Below, in pieces: positions 8,313 to 16,624 of a stretch of DNA of 34,019 nt. The notes beneath the pieces are model-generated. The model saw nothing but the letters and a program-made list of their open reading frames with translations, searched no databases and had not been told where the DNA came from. Location: contig WQVG01000011.1 in assembly GCA_009781675.1 (NCBI GenBank), forward strand, positions 1 through 34,019, written 5' to 3'. The translations under genes and the position numbers were made by a program. Source of the stretch: Candidatus Bathycorpusculum acetigenes. GTDB taxonomy: Archaea > Thermoproteota > Bathyarchaeia > Bathyarchaeales > Bathycorpusculaceae. Position 1 is the stretch's first letter, and each line of letters opens with the position of its first letter.

Positions 8313-9257
8313 TTACTTAGGAGCTGATTCTTCGTACAATGCCTGTAATCCTTTCGCTAAATCAACATTCGCCCTGAAGAGTAATTCTTTTGTAGCTTTG
8401 GTAGGGTCACCAACGTTAATTCGTATGTCACCTAGTCTTGCTGGACCATACTTAAAGCTGAATTTTTTTCCGGTAACTTGTTTTAACGTAGTAACAAGTT
8501 GATTGATACTTGTCGGTATCCCTGTGCAAACATTAAAAACTTCATGGTTGAGTTCTTTCGGTTCTAGCGCTAATAGGATGGCTCTAACAACATCATCTAT
8601 GTGTATGAAATCTCGTGTTTGCTCTCCATCGCCATCAATGGTTACGGTCTCGCCATTAACGATTTTTTGGAGAAACTTTGTGATAACCCCGCTGTACGGA
8701 CTGCTTTCGCTCCTAAGACCATAAATGTTGAAAAACCTTAATGCGATTGTTTCAATTCCATAACAATGTGAAAACGCGTTGCAGTATGCTTCACCGGCAA
8801 CTTTTGATGCGGCATATGGTGAAATCGGTTGAGTTACACTGTTTTCTTGTATGGGTAAATTTTTAGCCTCGCCATAAACAGCTGTCGAAGAAGCAAAAAC
8901 GAACTTTTCTATATGATGCCTAGCCGCTGTATGGAGCATGTTGAAAGTCCCATCAACGTTTACTTTATTATTATGTGTTGGATCGGTGACTGAAGCTGAA
9001 ACATCTATTAAGGCTGCAAGATGAATTATAGAACTAATTCCTTCAAAAACTTTGGAACACGATTCATCTGTAATGTCAGCTTCATAAAACTTAAACCTTG
9101 GATGATCAATTACTCCTTTAAGATTTTCAATTTTTCCAGTAGATAAATTATCCAAAACAGTTACAGAAAAATCCTTCCCAAGAAGATGAGGAATCAAATG
9201 TGACCCTACAAATCCTGCCCCGCCTGTAACAAGAATCTTTCTGCAATCTTTAACCAT
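8313..9257 (-). CDS. NAD-dependent sugar epimerase/dehydratase, GalE-like
   Basis: An extended short-chain dehydrogenase of about 314 residues that acts on nucleotide sugars. It has the Rossmann motif ILVTGGAGFVGSH, the strand-2 acidic DNLSTG, and the catalytic triad S/T in SSTAVYG with YAASK (Tyr-x3-Lys). The substrate-binding RFFNIYG and the late motif DFIHIDDVVRAI are also present. The most likely reaction is C4 epimerisation of a UDP-sugar such as UDP-glucose, though other epimerases share these motifs. The frame extends to an ATG at 9275, but an AATTTAAAAG TATA-like box around 9279-9290 (minus strand) is about 27 bp before the ATG at 9257, so I favour that start as a leaderless message. 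It converges with the GT2 gene and probably feeds the same glycan pathway. Confidence 0.87.
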   Translation of the reverse strand: MVKDCRKILVTGGAGFVGSHLIPHLLGKDFSVTVLDNLSTGKIENLKGVIDHPRFKFYEADITDESCSKVFEGISSIIHLAALIDVSASVTDPTHNNKVNVDGTFNMLHTAARHHIEKFVFASSTAVYGEAKNLPIQENSVTQPISPYAASKVAGEAYCNAFSHCYGIETIALRFFNIYGLRSESSPYSGVITKFLQKIVNGETVTIDGDGEQTRDFIHIDDVVRAILLALEPKELNHEVFNVCTGIPTSINQLVTTLKQVTGKKFSFKYGPARLGDIRINVGDPTKATKELLFRANVDLAKGLQALYEESAPK

Positions 9258-9370
9258 ACCAAACCAACCTAACATACACTTTTAAATTCATATGTCCATA
9301 CTCAGCATATAGATATCGCATAACAACAACATCATCGGTATGTGCAGATTTACGACCTAAACTAAGCTCT

Positions 9371-9643
9371 TCATTCTTTGAAGGCTTCTCTAATTTTTTG
9401 ATCCGCCAGCTTCGCAATCATAAGGTTAGAGATAAACACGCATTTCACGCCTAATAGTTCGGCAAGTTCGGCAGGTTTCTGGTCCTGTGTTATCAGCACC
9501 AATCTATGTTTGCCCGCATATTCCACGACTTCTCGATCTTTAGTGGCCTTCAACCCTGCTTCCTGTGCGGTCAAAACTTCATAACCCAAGGTTTCAAAGT
9601 ATTCTTTTAATCCAGCATACATCTCGTCTAGGAGGAGCTTCAT
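9371..9643 (-). CDS. DUF5615 PIN-like protein
   Basis: A small PIN-like protein of 90 residues (95 from the upstream ATG at 9658). It begins with the family-typical MKLLLDEMYAGL, has TKDREVVEYA and the second acidic cluster LVLITQDQK, and ends with a short helix. DUF5615 proteins have the acidic residues of PIN/Mut7-C nucleases and are often toxins or RNases paired with a small DUF433-type antitoxin. No such partner is next to it here. It lies 27 bp downstream of the DUF2284 gene on the same strand, so it is probably co-transcribed with it. RNase activity is a family inference; nothing here shows the target. Confidence 0.7.
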   Translation of the reverse strand: MKLLLDEMYAGLKEYFETLGYEVLTAQEAGLKATKDREVVEYAGKHRLVLITQDQKPAELAELLGVKCVFISNLMIAKLADQKIREAFKE

Positions 9644-9685
9644 AACAATCGATTCCATAAACGTAAACGGTTTGGTTGTTCCAGC

Positions 9686-10318
9686 TTATTCTATGAGCAA
9701 AAGGGCAAATGAATCCGCATTCTTGGCAAAGGGAAAGGTAAACTCTATTCCCGCGTTAGTAGCAGTTTTCTTTACATTAACTCCCACGGCATCCTCAGAC
9801 CAGCGTGCAAGCTCAGGATGCTTACAAATGCCTGTTTGAGTGTTGCATTTATCGCATAACTGACAGTGCCCCGAAATGAAAGATACTGCTAGGCTGTAAC
9901 CTTGTTTCATGGCCGCTTTCTCCAAATCCACTACCGCCTGTAGCATCCTTAGTTTGTCATCTTTCCAATTCTGCCAAAACTTTGCCGCTTTCTCTTTGAT
10001 GCCTTGGGGTACGGTAGCGTCAGTTTGATAGGTCATGAGGTGCTTGTAGACCTCCGCATCTGCAGAGGCACTAGTGGTGAACTTCATAAACATGGCATAG
10101 CTATATTCAGAGACGATTTTGCGGAACTCTTCTGCTGTGGGTGTGTAGGGTGGACAGGCTAGGGTTTCTCCGTAGTGGTTGCAACCAATTTTGCATTTGA
10201 GAACCACACGGTCCTCAACGACAACTCTATCGGCTGCTATAATTTTTGCATCTACTGCACCTTTTTCGAGGGCCAATTTGGTGAGGAAACTGAATTTTTC
10301 TGCACCATTCTCAGACAT
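9686..10318 (-). CDS. DUF2284 metal-binding protein
   Basis: A 210-residue cytosolic protein with the DUF2284 cysteine pattern. The first half has C42, C46 and C55 in the motif CKIGCNHYGETLACPPYTP. The second half has a ferredoxin-like C152-x2-C155-x2-C158-x6-C165 cluster followed by HPELARWSEDAVGVNV. The family is predicted to bind metal or an iron-sulphur cluster and is common in anaerobic archaea and bacteria; its reaction is not established. The second cluster could hold a [4Fe-4S] centre, while the first could bind zinc or a second cluster. The gene begins at ATG 10318 and is followed by the DUF5615 gene. Confidence 0.8.
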   Translation of the reverse strand: MSENGAEKFSFLTKLALEKGAVDAKIIAADRVVVEDRVVLKCKIGCNHYGETLACPPYTPTAEEFRKIVSEYSYAMFMKFTTSASADAEVYKHLMTYQTDATVPQGIKEKAAKFWQNWKDDKLRMLQAVVDLEKAAMKQGYSLAVSFISGHCQLCDKCNTQTGICKHPELARWSEDAVGVNVKKTATNAGIEFTFPFAKNADSFALLLIE

Positions 10319-10565
10319 ATATTTACCCGCTTCTGGCTATAGTGTCTATGTATGTGACGTTTAAGTGTTATCCCATTGTATGGCTGCACGAACCGATCTT
10401 GTGTTGTAGAAAGCCCCGCGAGATGACGCATGCAGAGTACGTTCCCAACGATTTAACAGACATGGACGGCATTTAGGCACTGCGGGATATGCAGAAAGGG
10501 TTGAAAGCGGGAAATACGGTGGAATAATTCAAATAATGCTTTATCTCCTAATCGAATGATGTTCT

Positions 10566-11477
10566 ATGGGTAATCTTGAGTGCATAAACCTCACAAAAGT
10601 TTATGATGACCGTCGTATAGCGTTGGATAATGTCACCTTTTCAGTGGAGACAAACGGCATCTTTGGGTTAATCGGAAGAAACGGTGCCGGCAAAACTACG
10701 CTTATCCGTATCCTTGCTACTGAACTTGAACCCACTTCAGGGTCAGCAAGTATAGACGGTATCGATGTCCTCAATCAAACCGGTCGGCTTCGTGAACGAA
10801 TCGCAATTGTACCGCAAGAAGCCCGTACGGTGAGGTGGATGACGCCTAAACAGACCGTTTTTTCTTATCTACTCTGGCGTGGTTATCCCTACAAAGATGC
10901 AGGTAGACTTGCATGTGAATCTCTCTCTAAGCTGGGCCTGACCCAGTATGGGGATGTGCTTAACAATCGACTTTCTGGAGGAACCAAGCGTAAAGTCCTC
11001 CTTGCAACCGTAACCGCTTCAGAGGCGCCCGTAATTTTTCTCGATGAGCCAACTGTGGGGCTGGATCCGATTTCGCGGAGGGAGTTATGGGATATTTTGC
11101 GTGAACTGGGAAAATCGCGTTTTATTTTCCTCACTACACATTATTTAGAGGAGGCTGAGCATCTTGCCGATAAAATTGGTATCCTCCAAGAGGGTAAACT
11201 GATTTCAGTGGGTACCCTTGCTGAACTACGGAGCAGTGTGCGTTACCAATACAGCATTAAGTTGTCACCTAAAACAGTGGTTCCTAGAACAGGTGACGCT
11301 GAAGTAACTGTGAGTAGCAATGGTTACACACAGATTATGACCAATGAGGCAGAGGCTTTTCGTATGGCTAGGTTACTATCCGAGCAGGGTGCCAAGTTTT
11401 CCATATCTCCTGTTACCTTGGATGATATTTTCTTCCGTTTGGCAGGACAGAAAGCGGGGACTGAGTTTGAAGCGTAG
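10566..11477 (+). CDS. ABC transporter ATP-binding protein
   Basis: A 303-residue ATPase of the DrrA/CcmA/NatA drug- and ion-export type. Walker A is GRNGAGKT (37-44), the Q-loop is IVPQEA (81-86), the signature is LSGGTKRK (136-143), Walker B is VIFLDEP (156-162), and the switch His is in THY (191-193). The C-terminal 90 residues form the accessory domain seen in this subfamily. It should power the permease encoded immediately downstream. The two reading frames overlap by 11 bp if the permease starts at TTG 11467, which implies translational coupling. The substrate is unknown; lipids, drugs or surface components are typical for this class. Confidence 0.9.
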   Translation: MGNLECINLTKVYDDRRIALDNVTFSVETNGIFGLIGRNGAGKTTLIRILATELEPTSGSASIDGIDVLNQTGRLRERIAIVPQEARTVRWMTPKQTVFSYLLWRGYPYKDAGRLACESLSKLGLTQYGDVLNNRLSGGTKRKVLLATVTASEAPVIFLDEPTVGLDPISRRELWDILRELGKSRFIFLTTHYLEEAEHLADKIGILQEGKLISVGTLAELRSSVRYQYSIKLSPKTVVPRTGDAEVTVSSNGYTQIMTNEAEAFRMARLLSEQGAKFSISPVTLDDIFFRLAGQKAGTEFEA

Positions 11478-12210
11478 TAGGTTTAGTCAAATCCTCGCAG
11501 GCATATTGGTTAACGCCATATATGAAATGAAAAACTATCCAATCGTTACCATAAGTGCTGTGGTTTCGCCGCTGTCGCTTTTGGCAGTTGTTGGTTTTGT
11601 GAGCAATGGCAATTTGTTGGGTACTGCCATTGCAGGCGGGTTGATAATGATTTTTTTCTCAAGCGGTATCGCCCTGCAGTCAGATCTTTCGCATTTAAAA
11701 AATGACTTTAAACTACAAGATATGATTGTGAGTTCACCTGCCAGCGCAAAAATGTATCTAGCAGGTATGTCGATTGCAGAAATTGTCTACTCTATTCCTG
11801 GTATAGTCATACTCCTTGCCTTAGCGGTTATCTACATTCAGCCGTCTCTGTTGCAAATTGCCATATTTGGGGCTGTGTTGTTTTTGATGTTTACTCTCTC
11901 AATTGCAATAGGCTTTATGCTTGCCACTTTCTCTAGTGATGTCGTGCAGAGTTATGCGTTCTCAAGATTGCTCTCTTTGCTGTTTGCTACCTTGCCGCCT
12001 GTGTATTATCCGATAACTCTTGTGCCTTACCCGTTCAATTATCTGGCCTATCTTTCACCGACAACCTACGCCGCAGAGATTATGCATTGGTCAATTGGTG
12101 CTTTAGAACTCTCAACTACTCATCTGTTTATCGATTGGATAGTTTTGATAGGTGCATGCCTAATCATCATGTTTATTGCAGTGAAGAAAAGTCGCTGGAG
12201 AGATATTTAG
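11467..12210 (+). CDS. ABC-2 type transporter permease
   Basis: A membrane permease of about 247 residues with six hydrophobic segments. It is typical of ABC-2 exporters: a short cytoplasmic N-terminus (KRSRFSQILAGILVNAIYEM), then TM segments. A late loop reads PPVYYPITLVPYPFNYLAYLSPTTYAAE, the conserved 'P...l...P..y..e' region of the family. The open frame extends back to 11344 inside the ATPase gene, but that part reads as out-of-frame ATPase sequence. TTG at 11467 gives a normal N-terminus and an 11-bp overlap. Its TAG stop directly abuts the stop of a convergent small gene. It forms one exporter with the preceding ATPase. Confidence 0.85.
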   Translation: MKRSRFSQILAGILVNAIYEMKNYPIVTISAVVSPLSLLAVVGFVSNGNLLGTAIAGGLIMIFFSSGIALQSDLSHLKNDFKLQDMIVSSPASAKMYLAGMSIAEIVYSIPGIVILLALAVIYIQPSLLQIAIFGAVLFLMFTLSIAIGFMLATFSSDVVQSYAFSRLLSLLFATLPPVYYPITLVPYPFNYLAYLSPTTYAAEIMHWSIGALELSTTHLFIDWIVLIGACLIIMFIAVKKSRWRDI

Positions 12211-12462
12211 TTAATATTTTTTTCCTTGTGCAAGCTTTTTCTCTATTTCTACCCTATCGACTTCGTTGTCAGATAGGATGTTTATCCACAATTCAAATTC
12301 GGCTTGGGAGATTTCCTTTTGTATGATCCCCTGTTGGTCTCCTGAAAAAAACCTTGTAGACGCCGACATGAACAATTTAACATAAAAGATACGATCTGCT
12401 ATGGTTATCTGCGAGGTACACCCTGCTTTTTCGCCTGTAATGTAATCGATTTTGTAACCCAT
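12211..12462 (-). CDS. Small hypothetical protein
   Basis: An 83-residue soluble protein with no recognised family. It has an N-terminal beta-rich part (KIDYITGEKAGCTSQITIADRIFYVKLF) and a charged C-terminal helix ending in KKLAQGKKY. A good ribosome site, GGAAGGATCA, precedes the ATG at 12462, which supports translation. Its stop codon touches that of the permease with no bases between, and the Kelch gene ends 33 bp upstream of its start, so it may be co-transcribed with that gene. Confidence 0.5.
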   Translation of the reverse strand: MGYKIDYITGEKAGCTSQITIADRIFYVKLFMSASTRFFSGDQQGIIQKEISQAEFELWINILSDNEVDRVEIEKKLAQGKKY

Positions 12463-12495
12463 CTGATCCTTCCAATAGACTGGTGATTTGTTTAC

Positions 12496-14127
12496 TCACG
12501 TTTCTATTTCGGTGTTTGAAGCTGTTTTGGCTTTTGCGTTTTTACGTTTATAGAGCAGATATACTGTGGCTATGACGATGATTATGATTAATATAACCGC
12601 TACGATAAGGACAAAAGGAAATGGTTCAATGTCAAAGTAAACCGTTTTTTCTGATGTATTACCCAGTTCATCGGTTGCATATACTGTTACCCAGTATCCA
12701 CCTGGGGGCAATGCCGGTAGTGTCATATTTCCAGCTAGTATTCTCTGTTCTTCCCCGTTGAGGCTGTATGTTAAGGCGGTGGCAGGTTTGTCTAGACTGA
12801 AGGTTAACTCTATGTCTGCTGAGTTGTATGCCTTATTAAGCGGAGACAAGATGACAATTGTGGGGCCCACTGTATCCACTGAAAAATAAACTGTGTTTGA
12901 TATGCCCATGTTGCCCGTGCTGTCATTAGCATAGATAACGATCCGATGGGATCCCTGTGAGAGTCCCAAAGTTGTCTGAGAACCTACGGTTCTGTTTGGT
13001 TGACCATCTAAACTGTAACCTGTCCAGGTGGTGTCTCTATTAACCGTAAAGACTAGCAGAACATCTCTGTAGGTTTTGTTTTCTGGAGACGTAATCTGCA
13101 CCACCGGCGGTACAGATCCATAACCCATAGGCTTGAACTGTTCGACTGTACTAACCCACTCGTTACCATCAAAGCCTCCGATGATATACAGAACATCGCT
13201 AACACTGACGACCCCTAAGCGTTCTTTTAGCCTAGGCATCGACTCAAGGGTGTTCCATGAATTAGTGACGGGATCAAACATTTCTGTTCTGTTATTCTTT
13301 TCTGCTGAGAAACCGCCGAAATAATAAATCCTTTGGGGCGCATGATAGCCGGTTGTGGCAACAGCTGCACCCCGGCTGACGGTGAAGGGAAACGCCCTTG
13401 CCGATGTCCATTGGTCTGTTTGGACATCGTATACCTGATTGTTATTGACAAGGCCTGAATTACTGGTTGAATAGGTTTGATTCGAGCCACCGATAACATA
13501 GATTTTGTTGTTCACAACTGCTGAACCATAACCTTTAACCGCCTTTGGTAGCGGCGCTTTTGTAGTCCAGCTGTCAGTTGCGGGGTTGTAGACTTCGTTT
13601 ATGTCTGTTTCACCATAAAATGGCATGGTGCTTGAAAATTTTTCTCCGCCGATAAGGTAGATACTTCCATTAACAACATTTGCACATAAGCCCGCTCTGG
13701 GTGTGGGCATTGTTGCTCTTTGTTCCCAGCGGTCGGTGGCGGGGTCATACATTTCATTATTTCCTACATATACATTGCCAACTGTGCCTCCGATGGCATA
13801 TATTTTGTCACCATAGACTGCTACGGCTAAACCGCTTCTAGGCGTTGGCATAGACTTTTTCGTTGTCCACGTGTTAGTCACTGGATTGTATTCTTCCACA
13901 ATGCCTAACGGTGTGTTTGTTTCGTTTATTCCACCAATAACATAGATTTTCCCGCCAACCTCTGCAACTCCAAAGTCTCCACGGGCCGTCGACATGGACT
14001 TCACGGTGGTCCAAGATGAGTTTGAGGTCTCTGCCGATACCTGATAGGGTATGTTGATTGCTGGCAGAAGGATTAATGAGATAAGGGTTATCGTGAGGAT
14101 CTGGATATGCTTAGTTATGATGTCCAC
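12496..14127 (-). CDS. Secreted, membrane-anchored Kelch-repeat protein with Ig-like domains
   Basis: A 543-residue surface protein. An N-terminal signal peptide (to about residue 32, ending YQVSAET) leads into six Kelch repeats between about 36 and 330. Each repeat has the pattern W-x-(5-8)-M-P-x-x-R...IYVIGG...Y-(D/N)-P-x-T, enough for one six-bladed beta-propeller. Two Ig-like repeats of about 85 residues follow (PPVVQITSPENKTY and GPTIVILSPLNKAY), each containing an 'ND/TD..GN' late loop. Then come one transmembrane segment (FVLIVAVILIIIIVIATVYLLY) and a short Lys-rich cytoplasmic tail. The arrangement places the propeller outside the cell, probably for binding. GTG at 14127 is the only start that keeps the signal peptide. 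Ligand unknown. Confidence 0.88.
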   Translation of the reverse strand: MDIITKHIQILTITLISLILLPAINIPYQVSAETSNSSWTTVKSMSTARGDFGVAEVGGKIYVIGGINETNTPLGIVEEYNPVTNTWTTKKSMPTPRSGLAVAVYGDKIYAIGGTVGNVYVGNNEMYDPATDRWEQRATMPTPRAGLCANVVNGSIYLIGGEKFSSTMPFYGETDINEVYNPATDSWTTKAPLPKAVKGYGSAVVNNKIYVIGGSNQTYSTSNSGLVNNNQVYDVQTDQWTSARAFPFTVSRGAAVATTGYHAPQRIYYFGGFSAEKNNRTEMFDPVTNSWNTLESMPRLKERLGVVSVSDVLYIIGGFDGNEWVSTVEQFKPMGYGSVPPVVQITSPENKTYRDVLLVFTVNRDTTWTGYSLDGQPNRTVGSQTTLGLSQGSHRIVIYANDSTGNMGISNTVYFSVDTVGPTIVILSPLNKAYNSADIELTFSLDKPATALTYSLNGEEQRILAGNMTLPALPPGGYWVTVYATDELGNTSEKTVYFDIEPFPFVLIVAVILIIIIVIATVYLLYKRKNAKAKTASNTEIET

Positions 14128-14261
14128 CTATATTTTTGTTGTTTACACTAAATAGCGTTCTATCCTTATATTCCTTAAAGGTAAGCATCTAAAAAACCAT
14201 ACTGATTGACGCCTGTAGAAAGACTTTAATGACGTTTTAAAGAAGAATTATAGGGATATGT

Positions 14262-14687
14262 TTGATCCAAAAAGTTCTGGTTGCAGTGGATGGTTCTGAA
14301 AACTCGGAACGCGCCCTGGATTTCGCTATAGTTTTTGCAGAAAAATATTCTGCCCCATTAACGGTTCTCAACGTCACAGAATTATCTCCAGTGGTATATC
14401 CAGGTGATGAAATGATTGTTATTGCCAAAGATATGCACAAACTCCATGAGGCTATCTTGACTAAAGCTGTTGCACGTGTAAAAGACGCTAATCCGCGATT
14501 GATTGTTTCGGCTATTCTGCGTGAAGGCGATCCAGCAGTCGAGATTGTTGCGGTATCTAAAGAGGGCGAGTTTGATGTTGTTGTGCTTGGACATCAGGGA
14601 GTGGGAAAAGTTACCGGTATATTGTTGGGTAGCATCAGCGAGAAGGTTACACGTTCGCTTTCCTGTACAGTAATAATAGTCAAATAG
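14262..14687 (+). CDS. Universal stress protein (UspA family)
   Basis: A 141-residue single-domain Usp protein. It has the first-strand Asp (VLVAVDGSENS, D10) and the complete ATP-binding motif G-x2-G-x9-G-S at G110, G113 and G123-S124 (GHQGVGKVTGILLGS). It therefore belongs to the nucleotide-binding UspA subclass, usually a dimer in the cytoplasm. Its cellular role is not fixed by sequence. TTG at 14262 is chosen because it gives the normal N-terminus MIQKVLVAVDGS and AGGGA lies 7-10 bases upstream; an ATG at 14258 is in another frame. It is transcribed convergently with the glutamate dehydrogenase gene. Confidence 0.9.
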   Translation: MIQKVLVAVDGSENSERALDFAIVFAEKYSAPLTVLNVTELSPVVYPGDEMIVIAKDMHKLHEAILTKAVARVKDANPRLIVSAILREGDPAVEIVAVSKEGEFDVVVLGHQGVGKVTGILLGSISEKVTRSLSCTVIIVK

Positions 14688-14915
14688 ACTACTGTATGCA
14701 CATCTAATTTGCTAATTGTAGTATATGGTTAGCAACTTTCGTATTGTAGATGGTTAATAACTTGAGTTTATTCCCTGTTTAGTAGCCTTCACGTTATTTG
14801 TCTCAAGTTTCCATAATATAATATGGCAGGTTGTGTGCTTAGATGTCATTGATTATGGTTGATAAAATTATAGAGAACTAAAAAGGGAGGGTTTGTATTT
14901 TATTTTAGCTTGTAG

Positions 14916-16265
14916 CTAAACAATCCCTTGATCAATCATCGCATCTGCTACTTTTACAAAACCGCCGATGTTTGCGCCTTTGACATAGTTTATGAATTTT
15001 CCTTCTTTGCCATATCGAACACAAGTTTGGTGAATTGATCTCATGATTTCGTGTAGTCTGGTGTCAACTTCTTCGCGTGTCCATGAGAGGCGCATGCTGT
15101 TTTGTGTCATTTCTAACCCTGAGGTTGCTACACCGCCCGCGTTTGCAGCTTTACCTTGTCCGTATAAAACTTCATTTTTAAGAAACACTTGTACGCCTTC
15201 TGGTTCAGTGGGCATATTGGCTCCCTCGGATATGCAGTAACAGCCGTTATTTATCAGGGTCTTTGCATCTTCTCCATTGATTTCGTTTTGAGTAGCGCAA
15301 GGTAGTGCTACTTGGCATTCAATTCCCCAAGGTCGTTTGCCCTCAAGGTACTCGGCGTTCTTGTATTCATTTACATATTCTTTGATTCGTTCTCGGCGGT
15401 TATTCTTTAGATCCATTATGTACGAAAGTTTTGAATCGTTAATGCCTTCACTATCGTAGATGGTTCCGTTGCTGTCAGATAGTGTTACTACTTTTCCGCC
15501 AAGTTCGTTGACTTTTTGTACTGCATATTGAGCGACGTTGCCTGAGCCTGAGATAGTGACAGTTTTACCATTGAGGTCTTCATTTCGTGTTTTAAGCATT
15601 TCTTGCGCAAAATAAGTAACGCCATAACCCGTAGCTTCTGGTCGAATTAAACTGCCACCCCAATTGAGGCCTTTTCCAGTTAATATTCCAGTGAATTGAT
15701 TTTGTATTTTTTTGTATATGCCAAACATGTATCCGATTTCTCGAGCGCCAACGCCGATATCGCCCGCTGGTACGTCTGTGTTTGGGCCAATATGGCGTGT
15801 GAGTTCTAGCATGAAATTGTGGCAAAATCTCATGATTTCGGCATCGCTTTTGCCTTTGGGATCAAAATCTGAGCCGCCTTTAGCGCCACCTATCGGTAGT
15901 GTGGTTAGTGAGTTCTTAAACACCTGTTCAAATGCTAAGAATTTTAATACGCTTAGGTTGACGCTTGGATGAAAGCGAAGACCGCCTTTGTATGGGCCGA
16001 TGGCGCTGTTCATTTGGATTCTGTAGCCCTTGTTTACTTTCACTTCGCCTTTATCGTTAGTCCATGTGATTTTGAAAATGATTATTCGTTCAGGTTCGAT
16101 TATTCTTTCTAAAATGTTGGCGGCTTGATATTTTGGGTTATTATCAATTATTGGCCAAACAGAGGTGATGACCTCGTCTACGGCTTGATAAAATTCTGGT
16201 TGGTTAGGGTTCTTGTCTTTTACATATTCCATGAAATCTTTTGGTGTTTTGTACATGTTAATCAC
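14916..16265 (-). CDS. gdhA: NADP-type hexameric glutamate dehydrogenase
   Basis: A 449-residue enzyme that interconverts 2-oxoglutarate plus ammonium and L-glutamate. Substrate and catalytic residues are all present: K93 in PYKGGLRFHPS, K117 in QVFKNSL, K129 in GGAKGGSDFDP and D169 in PAGDIGVG. The dinucleotide motif GSGNVA is at 240-245. The length, the N-terminal extension and the GGAKGGSDFDPKGKSD text match the approximately 450-residue bacterial/lower-eukaryote class, not the approximately 420-residue archaeal class, which suggests horizontal acquisition. The start may be the ATG at 16256 (MYKTPKDF). A TATA-like box near 16357-16367 and an inverted repeat at 16298-16317 lie upstream. The product links ammonium assimilation to central carbon. 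Confidence 0.95.
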   Translation of the reverse strand: MINMYKTPKDFMEYVKDKNPNQPEFYQAVDEVITSVWPIIDNNPKYQAANILERIIEPERIIIFKITWTNDKGEVKVNKGYRIQMNSAIGPYKGGLRFHPSVNLSVLKFLAFEQVFKNSLTTLPIGGAKGGSDFDPKGKSDAEIMRFCHNFMLELTRHIGPNTDVPAGDIGVGAREIGYMFGIYKKIQNQFTGILTGKGLNWGGSLIRPEATGYGVTYFAQEMLKTRNEDLNGKTVTISGSGNVAQYAVQKVNELGGKVVTLSDSNGTIYDSEGINDSKLSYIMDLKNNRRERIKEYVNEYKNAEYLEGKRPWGIECQVALPCATQNEINGEDAKTLINNGCYCISEGANMPTEPEGVQVFLKNEVLYGQGKAANAGGVATSGLEMTQNSMRLSWTREEVDTRLHEIMRSIHQTCVRYGKEGKFINYVKGANIGGFVKVADAMIDQGIV

Positions 16266-16297
16266 TGCTTGACTTATGTTTTATTGTTATGCGTGGT

Positions 16298-16317
16298 GAG
16301 TCAGGCTCAAATGACTC
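16298..16317 (-). promoter_or_regulatory. Inverted repeat in the gdhA leader
   Basis: GAGTCA and TGACTC are separated by 8 bp, with an outer GCGT/ACGC pairing (16291-16294 with 16319-16322). It sits between the predicted TATA box and the gdhA start, where either an operator or an RNA hairpin could affect expression. Confidence 0.3.
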
Positions 16318-16493
16318 GACGCATTGTAGCGTTAAATAACTAAGGCTGTTTATGGGCCTATATATGCGTGTTGGACAAGTTTTAACATTTTAATGCTATA
16401 CCTGCGCGATTGTTGTGAAAACTCTAAAGCAGTTGGTTGCGTGTTTGTACTTTCTACATATTGACCATAGCCAATATCAGTAAGACCTCAAGA

Positions 16494-16510
16494 ATATCAC
16501 TCCGTGATAT
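16494..16510. promoter_or_regulatory. Perfect 17-bp palindrome between gdhA and tgtA
   Basis: ATATCACTCCGTGATAT has 7-bp arms and a 3-bp centre, the size of a dimeric winged-helix operator. It lies about 115 bp before tgtA and about 130 bp upstream of the gdhA TATA box. Confidence 0.3.
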
Positions 16511-16624
16511 GTACACAAATGCGGCCTAAACATACCGGCTTACAATAGACGATAGACCGTTGTACCTACTATGGGTTGACAAGAGACATAAGCTATTTTT
16601 TTATAACTGTGTAGCGTTTCATGT

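Larger units (their letters stand above)
16266..16624 (-). other. Divergent promoter region between gdhA and tgtA
   Basis: This 359-bp gap holds no gene. On the minus strand GCATATATAGG at 16357-16367 is a good TATA box for gdhA and would give a leader of about 70 nt containing the inverted repeat at 16298-16317. A second palindrome lies at 16494-16510. TTTTTTTATAA near 16591-16604 on the plus strand may serve tgtA. Confidence 0.4.

Noticed and set aside
10319-10565. Possible gene remnant before the ABC operon (LTDMDGI, ALRDMQKGLKAGNTVE)
   Set aside because: Two short pieces separated by a stop, with no start site and no recognisable family; too little to call.
11344-11466. N-terminal extension of the ABC permease
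   Set aside because: This part is the ATPase gene read in another frame; the permease has a normal start at TTG 11467.
13227-13499. 90-residue frame on the same strand as the Kelch gene
   Set aside because: It is a shifted frame within the Kelch repeats and has no independent support.
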